From positions 1 to 16,187 of the forward strand of contig URKM01000044.1 in the NCBI GenBank assembly GCA_900548365.1: a stretch of DNA of 16,187 bases. Direction: 5' to 3'. Under the pieces are notes generated by a model. The model saw nothing but the letters and a program-made list of their open reading frames with translations. It did no database searches and had not been told where the DNA came from. Every line of letters starts with the position of its first letter. Position 1 is the first letter of the stretch. This document shows positions 11,900 to 16,187 of this stretch, in pieces. Made by a program: the position numbers and the translations under genes. The stretch comes from an uncultured Collinsella sp. GTDB taxonomy: Bacteria; Actinomycetota; Coriobacteriia; Coriobacteriales; Coriobacteriaceae.

Positions 11900-12781
11900 A
11901 TGAACGACGATGTAAGGGAAATGGGCGCTGCGGACGCGCCCGGATGCACGGATTCCGCCGTGCCTTCCGTGTTGTTTTTCGACGTCGACGGCACGCTGGT
12001 GTGGAGCGATCCCGCCGAGCGCGATGTGGACGGCGACGAGGACTTTTTGGATATCAAGCCCGCTCCAGGCGTGCCGGAGGCGTTCGCTCGGTTGCGCGAG
12101 CGCGGCCAGTTGACGTTCCTCTGTACGGGCAGGCCGCTTCCGCTGGTGTCGCAGGCGTTGCTCGACCTGGGGTTCACCGGCATCGTGAGCGGCGCGGGCG
12201 CCTGCGTCTCGATGGGGGATGAAATCGTGTTCGAGACGTTGATCGACCCGGACGTCGTCCGCGAGATGGCGCAGCTCGTGCTCGATCTGGGCGGCACCGT
12301 GATGTTCGAATCGCGCGAGCAGTCGGTGGTCGTTTCTCCTGATGACAGCAATCCTGCGATCGCGTGGTTCCCGAGCATCCCCGTGGCGCATTCGGTGGAG
12401 GAGATGGAGCGCCTGGCTCCCCGCATGCGGTTCGGCAAGGTTGCCACCATGGGTAGAATCGAGTGGATCACCGATGCGTTCACCAGCTTCATCGACGGGC
12501 GCTTCACCGATTGCTTCATGGGGTTCTCACATGAGTTCAGCCCGATCGGCGTCAACAAGGGCACGGGCGTTCGCCATGTGCTGGAGCACCTGGGGAGGGG
12601 CGTCGAGGGAACGTTCGCCTTCGGCGATTCGGAGAACGACCTGCCCATGTTCGATGCGGTGGAGACGAAGGTCGCGATGGCAAACGGCTTGGAATCTGTG
12701 AAAGCGCGCGCGGACTACGTGACCGGTCACGTCGCTCATGGAGGCATCGAGCAGGCACTGCGCCACTTCGGCCTCATATAG
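11900..12781 (+). CDS. Cof-type HAD-IIB phosphatase
   Basis: Cytoplasmic phosphatase of the haloacid dehalogenase superfamily, of the Cof subgroup that dephosphorylates sugar phosphates, nucleotides or cofactor intermediates. All four HAD motifs are present: FFDVDGTL with nucleophile Asp28 and acid/base Asp30, LCTGRP with Thr76, Lys220 in GVNKGTGV, and GDSENDLPMF with Asp243 and Asp247 for magnesium. The 293-residue length and the insert between motifs II and III (a type-IIB cap) fit. The ATG at 11900 follows AAAGGGGGAAG at good spacing; the open frame extending back to 11822 lacks a ribosome site. The N-terminal 22 residues before the fold are variable. It stands alone, with the REP-like palindrome downstream acting as a likely terminator. 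Substrate unknown. Confidence 0.92.
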   Translation: MNDDVREMGAADAPGCTDSAVPSVLFFDVDGTLVWSDPAERDVDGDEDFLDIKPAPGVPEAFARLRERGQLTFLCTGRPLPLVSQALLDLGFTGIVSGAGACVSMGDEIVFETLIDPDVVREMAQLVLDLGGTVMFESREQSVVVSPDDSNPAIAWFPSIPVAHSVEEMERLAPRMRFGKVATMGRIEWITDAFTSFIDGRFTDCFMGFSHEFSPIGVNKGTGVRHVLEHLGRGVEGTFAFGDSENDLPMFDAVETKVAMANGLESVKARADYVTGHVAHGGIEQALRHFGLI

Positions 12782-12806
12782 GCTCTGCGCCGTCGCCGTT
12801 TCATAC

Positions 12807-12902
12807 CTCAAAAGGGGGACAGGCACTTTTCTGAGACCGTCGCATCAACGCCGTTTGCGCGGCGCGCCGACACCTCGGAAAAGTGCCTGTCCCCTTTTTG
12901 AG
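12807..12902. repeat. REP-like long palindrome, probable terminator
   Basis: Arms 12807-12835 and 12874-12902 pair at 27 of 29 positions (core GGGGACAGGCACTTTTC) around a 38-base loop, and the right arm ends in a T-run (CCCCTTTTTGAG). Similar GGGGACAGGCAC dyads occur scattered through many bacterial genomes and are sometimes linked to REP-associated (RAYT) transposases; that link is inference here. Position after the HAD gene makes it able to end its transcript. Confidence 0.85.
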
Positions 12903-13116
12903 ACTCGGATATGAGGCCTATCGTATATTCTTTGCGGGGGATTGGAGCGCGCTTGGGAACCTTGGTGCCATCGCTGCGCACGGTGCCATTCCAAGGATTT
13001 TGACAAGCCCTTCTACCGCGGTGATGCCGCTCCGAGCGCGAAATCTACCGTTTGCCGTTTATCGAGAAACGGGTACCGTCCTGCTAAAAGCGTCCGTCCG
13101 TTTATGCACATCACCC

Positions 13117-13122
13117 TACTAT
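13117..13122 (+). promoter_or_regulatory. Putative -10 of the GH84 gene
   Basis: TACTAT lies directly in front of the 19-bp palindrome and 38 bases before the start codon, which would put the transcript start inside the palindrome. There is no good -35 at 17 bases, suggesting activator dependence or another start. A perfect TTGACA near 13001 has no matching -10. Confidence 0.35.
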
Positions 13123-13141
13123 GGTATGCAGTCTGTATACC
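13123..13141. promoter_or_regulatory. 19-bp operator-like palindrome before GH84
   Basis: GGTATGCAG (13123-13131), a central T and CTGTATACC (13133-13141) form a dyad with 8 of 9 pairs. It overlaps the expected transcript start and ends 18 bases before the GH84 ATG, the classic place for a repressor such as GntR-, LacI- or TetR-type. No regulator gene is adjacent in the window. Confidence 0.6.
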
Positions 13142-13159
13142 TTTTAGAAAGGAGAAGGC

Positions 13160-16100
13160 ATGGGATTCAAACGGGCCGCGGGCCTGGGCGCACTCACGCT
13201 GGCGGTCGCCGCGGCGGTTACGGGTGCAGGTGTCGATGCCGCCTATGCAGCCGGCGCGACGCCTGAGCTGCTTCCGGTGCCCAAGTCTGCAACCTATCAG
13301 GACGGCGCGCTCACGCTGTCCAAGGTTGAACTCGTGGGTACGGACGTCGCCGACGCCGACGCCGTCCGCGAGGTGAAGGAACTTCTCAGCGCCGCCGGCA
13401 TTCAGGTAACCGAGCGCACCGCCGAGCAGGGCGCCACCAAGGGTGCGACGGCGATCTACCTCACCGAGGCCGACGATACCTGCTCTGCGCGCGACGCGGC
13501 GGCCACCGCCATGGGCCTTGCCGATGCGGCCAGGCTCGATGAGGAGGGCTACGTCCTGGGTGTGGACGCTGCCTCCAAGACCATCGTCCTCACCGGCGCG
13601 AGCGGCGACGGCAGCTACTATGCCGCGCAGACGCTCGCCCAGCTCATCGAGGGCAAGGACGTCCCCAACGCTCGCATCTCCGACGAGCCGGCGCTTCCGG
13701 TCCGCGGCACGATCGAGGGCTTCTACGCGCGCGGCCAGGAGGACTGGTCGTGGGAGGACCGTATGGAGCAGGTGCGCTTCTACGGCGAAACCAAGATGAA
13801 CACCTACATCTACGCGCCGAAGGAGGACCCGTACCACCGCGATCGCTGGCGCGAGCCCTATCCGCAGGACCAGATGGACAAGATGGTCGCCCTCGTCAAG
13901 GAGGCCAAGGCCAACAAGGTCGACTTCGTGTTCGCGCTGTCGCCGGGAACCTCCATCAACCTTACGAGCGAGTCCGATTTCCAGGCGCTCGTCAACAAGT
14001 GCAAGCTCATGTACGACAACGGCGTGCGCGACTTCGCCATCTTCTTCGACGACATCAATAACAAGGACGGCGCGGGCCAGGCCAAGCTCCTCAATCGCTT
14101 CAACAAGGAGTTCATCAAGGCCCAGGAGGAGCCCTGCACGCTGGCGACGGTTCCCACCGAGTACGATTCGAACGCGATGCTCAACGGCGCGGACCTCAAG
14201 GACTACACGAAGAGCTTCTCCGAGAACCTCGATGCCGATATCGAGGTCCTGTGGACCGGCAGCGCCGTCGTGCCCGATGGCATCTCCACCGACGATGCTG
14301 AGTTCATCACCGGCGTTTACGGCGACCGTGCCGGCATCTGGTGGAACTATCCCTGCAACGACTACCAGCTCGACAAGCTGGCCATGGGCCCCATCCACGG
14401 CATCGATAAGGCGGTCTTCGACAAGATCGGCTATTTCGTCATGAACCCCATGGGCCGCGCCAGCCTTTCCCGCATCACGCTGGGCACGGGCGCGGACTAT
14501 TCATGGAACGTCGAGGACTATGACGAGGACGCTTCCCTCGAGGCCTCCTGCGAGCTCGCTTACCCCGAGCTCGCCGAGCACGTCCGCACGCTCGCGCTGC
14601 ACTCTTCGCAGGTGTTCGGCGGATCGTTCTCCTGCGGCCGCCCCGACGCCCCGCAGGCGCAGGCGCACGCCGCCGCGGCGCTGAAGTCGATCGTCACCGC
14701 AGAGGATCCGGCCAAGGATGAGAACGTCCTGGCCCTGCGTGCGGATATGAAAGCCATGGTCGACGCTTCCGCCGCGCTCAAGGGCGGCGACTTCGACGCC
14801 GTCAGCGCGTTCGTGACCAAGCTGGGCGACGTGGGCCGCGTGGGCGATAAGGCGATCGACCTGCTCATCGCCAAGGTGAAGGGCGATCAGACCGCCGTGA
14901 CGTCGCTTACGTCCCAGATCAACGGCTCGATGTCCGCGCTGCAGTACGGCAAGCAGGTCTCCGAGCGCAGCATGGTGTACTTCATCAAGGACGCGTTGGC
15001 GTACGAGATCGAGCCCACGGCGGGCTTCGAGGTGGGTGCCTCGCTGGTCCAGAAGGGCACCGAGGTAACCTTCCGTAATACCAGCTCCTCCTCGGCCGTC
15101 GAGTACGAGTGGAGCTTCCCCGGCGCGACCACGGCGACGTCCGACGAAGCCGAGCCCACCGTCGTGTACACGAAGCCCGGCCGCTACGATGTGACGCTTA
15201 CGGTCCGTAACCGTTTCGGCGAGGATACCGTGACGAAGAAGAGCGCCATCTACGTCGTCGATTCCATGCCCGAGACGATGGAGAACCTCGCGCTGCACAA
15301 GAAGGCGACGGCGAATCGTCAGACCAACAGCAACGAGGCCGCCGAGAAGGCTGTCGACGGTTTGGTGCTGGGCAGCAAGTGGTGTGCCGAGGGCACGGGC
15401 GGACATTATCTCATCGTCGATCTGAACGAGGTCTACACACTGTCGAATTTCCGCATCCACCATGCGGAGGCCGGCGGCGAGGGCGCGACCTCCAATACAC
15501 GCTCGTTCACGATTTCCGTCAGCACGAACGGAACCGATTACACCAAGGTCGTGGACGTGACCGATAACACCCTGGGTGTGTCCGAGCACGCGATCACGCC
15601 CACGCCGGGCCGTTACGTACGCCTCGATGTGCGCCAGGCCGTGCAGCCCGGTACGCAGTGGCCGGCGACGCGCATCTTCGAGTTCGAGGCTTACGGCATC
15701 ACCGGCGATGTGTCGCAGCTGCCCGAGTACATGGCGCCCGACACCGCCGAGCTTGAAGCGCTGATCGAAGAGGTTTCCGGTTTGCCCGAGGCCGACCATA
15801 CCGCCGCTACCTGGGGTAAGCTCATCGAGGCGCGCGATGCGGCCACCGCGCTGCTCGCTCGTGGCGATAAGACCCAAGACGAGGTCAACGCAGCTCGCGA
15901 TGCCCTGACCGCCGCCCGTGACGGGCTGGTGAACGTGGCCGAGCTGAAGGCGGCGATCGCTAAGTGCGACGATCTGGTTGAGTCCGACTACACCGCTGAG
16001 AGCTGGGCCGTCCTCGAGGCAGCCCGCGCCGAGGCGGAGAAGCTGCTTGCCGATGCCGGCGCGACCCAGGAGAAGGTCGATGACGCGGTCAAGAAGCTCG

Positions 16101-16187
16101 ACGAGGCCCGCGCCGGCCTGAAGGCCCCTGAACCCGAGGTCGACAAGTCCGCGCTCCAGGCCAAGTACGACGAGGTCAAGGACCTCA
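13160..16187 (+). CDS. Secreted GH84 beta-N-acetylglucosaminidase, multidomain (3' truncated by window)
   Basis: Extracellular exo-enzyme that removes beta-linked N-acetylglucosamine, as from mucin or other host glycans; close in pattern to Clostridium perfringens NagJ. A signal peptide (MGFKRAAG, hydrophobic core, AYA cleavage near residue 30) is followed by a GH20b-like domain (about 37-180) and the GH84 barrel with RGTIEGFY, NTYIYAPKEDPYHR and WREPYP. The catalytic pair Asp297-Asp298 sits in FFDDINN; WTG and WWNYP are also present. The usual EGFYGxPW is EGFYARGQ here. Then come a helical region, a PKD domain (about 620-699), a CBM32/F5-8C carbohydrate-binding domain (about 709-850) and at least two FIVAR repeats (from about 860). 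The frame is open at the window edge after 1009 codons, so more FIVAR or a cell-wall anchor probably follows. AAAGGAG lies five bases before the ATG. Confidence 0.95.
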   Translation, partial: MGFKRAAGLGALTLAVAAAVTGAGVDAAYAAGATPELLPVPKSATYQDGALTLSKVELVGTDVADADAVREVKELLSAAGIQVTERTAEQGATKGATAIYLTEADDTCSARDAAATAMGLADAARLDEEGYVLGVDAASKTIVLTGASGDGSYYAAQTLAQLIEGKDVPNARISDEPALPVRGTIEGFYARGQEDWSWEDRMEQVRFYGETKMNTYIYAPKEDPYHRDRWREPYPQDQMDKMVALVKEAKANKVDFVFALSPGTSINLTSESDFQALVNKCKLMYDNGVRDFAIFFDDINNKDGAGQAKLLNRFNKEFIKAQEEPCTLATVPTEYDSNAMLNGADLKDYTKSFSENLDADIEVLWTGSAVVPDGISTDDAEFITGVYGDRAGIWWNYPCNDYQLDKLAMGPIHGIDKAVFDKIGYFVMNPMGRASLSRITLGTGADYSWNVEDYDEDASLEASCELAYPELAEHVRTLALHSSQVFGGSFSCGRPDAPQAQAHAAAALKSIVTAEDPAKDENVLALRADMKAMVDASAALKGGDFDAVSAFVTKLGDVGRVGDKAIDLLIAKVKGDQTAVTSLTSQINGSMSALQYGKQVSERSMVYFIKDALAYEIEPTAGFEVGASLVQKGTEVTFRNTSSSSAVEYEWSFPGATTATSDEAEPTVVYTKPGRYDVTLTVRNRFGEDTVTKKSAIYVVDSMPETMENLALHKKATANRQTNSNEAAEKAVDGLVLGSKWCAEGTGGHYLIVDLNEVYTLSNFRIHHAEAGGEGATSNTRSFTISVSTNGTDYTKVVDVTDNTLGVSEHAITPTPGRYVRLDVRQAVQPGTQWPATRIFEFEAYGITGDVSQLPEYMAPDTAELEALIEEVSGLPEADHTAATWGKLIEARDAATALLARGDKTQDEVNAARDALTAARDGLVNVAELKAAIAKCDDLVESDYTAESWAVLEAARAEAEKLLADAGATQEKVDDAVKKLDEARAGLKAPEPEVDKSALQAKYDEVKDL

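Noticed and set aside
13001..13006. Perfect TTGACA as the GH84 -35
   Set aside because: No -10-like hexamer lies 16-19 bases downstream and the position is over 150 bases from the start codon.
12883..13266. 127-codon plus-strand frame before GH84
   Set aside because: It starts inside the REP-like palindrome, runs through the promoter region and into GH84 in another frame; no ribosome site or family.
13013..14398. 461-residue minus-strand open frame
   Set aside because: Antisense to the GH84 gene, which has signal peptide, catalytic residues and domain order; the minus frame has low-complexity composition.

Overview
This is a GC-rich actinobacterial chromosome segment. Codon usage, the gene set (Ccm-type cytochrome c maturation, an Fe-S Old Yellow Enzyme, a secreted GH84 hexosaminidase, an AAA/DUF4143 ATPase) and the repeats suggest a gut or host-associated member of the Coriobacteriia (Collinsella/Eggerthella-like). 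That placement is inference; no 16S or single-copy marker gene is present.

Layout. (1) 1-2999: end of a cytochrome c maturation operon on the + strand, ccmA-ccmB-ccmC-ccmD. CcmA and CcmB form the ABC transporter part, CcmC carries the heme-handling WWD segment, and CcmD is the small membrane partner. A five-unit 25-bp tandem repeat starts over the ccmD stop codon. (2) 3022-3673: a hairpin terminator shared with a convergent minus-strand MarR-family regulator, which has a possible autoregulatory palindrome over its promoter. (3) 3921-4101: an initiator tRNA (fMet, CAT) with its own promoter and an intrinsic terminator. (4) About 4102-7743: a mobile-element-like segment with a two-TM exported-domain protein of unknown function (+) and a MobV/Pre-type relaxase (-) whose stop codons overlap. 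Just upstream of the relaxase start are two strong dyads, one with 29-bp perfect arms, which I propose as the origin of transfer. No integrase, replication protein or att repeat is visible, so this looks like a mobilizable element or a remnant of one. (5) 7780-9138: a stand-alone AAA_14/DUF4143 ATPase. (6) 9272-11335: a BaiCD/FadH-type flavin and Fe-S oxidoreductase ending in a UUCG terminator. (7) 11336-11899: non-coding, repeat-dense DNA. (8) 11900-12902: a Cof-type HAD phosphatase followed by a long REP-like palindrome. (9) 13160 to the end: a secreted GH84 beta-N-acetylglucosaminidase with PKD, CBM32 and FIVAR modules, cut off by the window, preceded by a 19-bp operator-like palindrome.

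I do not see a defence island, CRISPR array or biosynthetic cluster. The parts most worth a second look are the relaxase with its upstream dyads, the operator in front of the GH84 gene, and the four families of short intergenic repeats.
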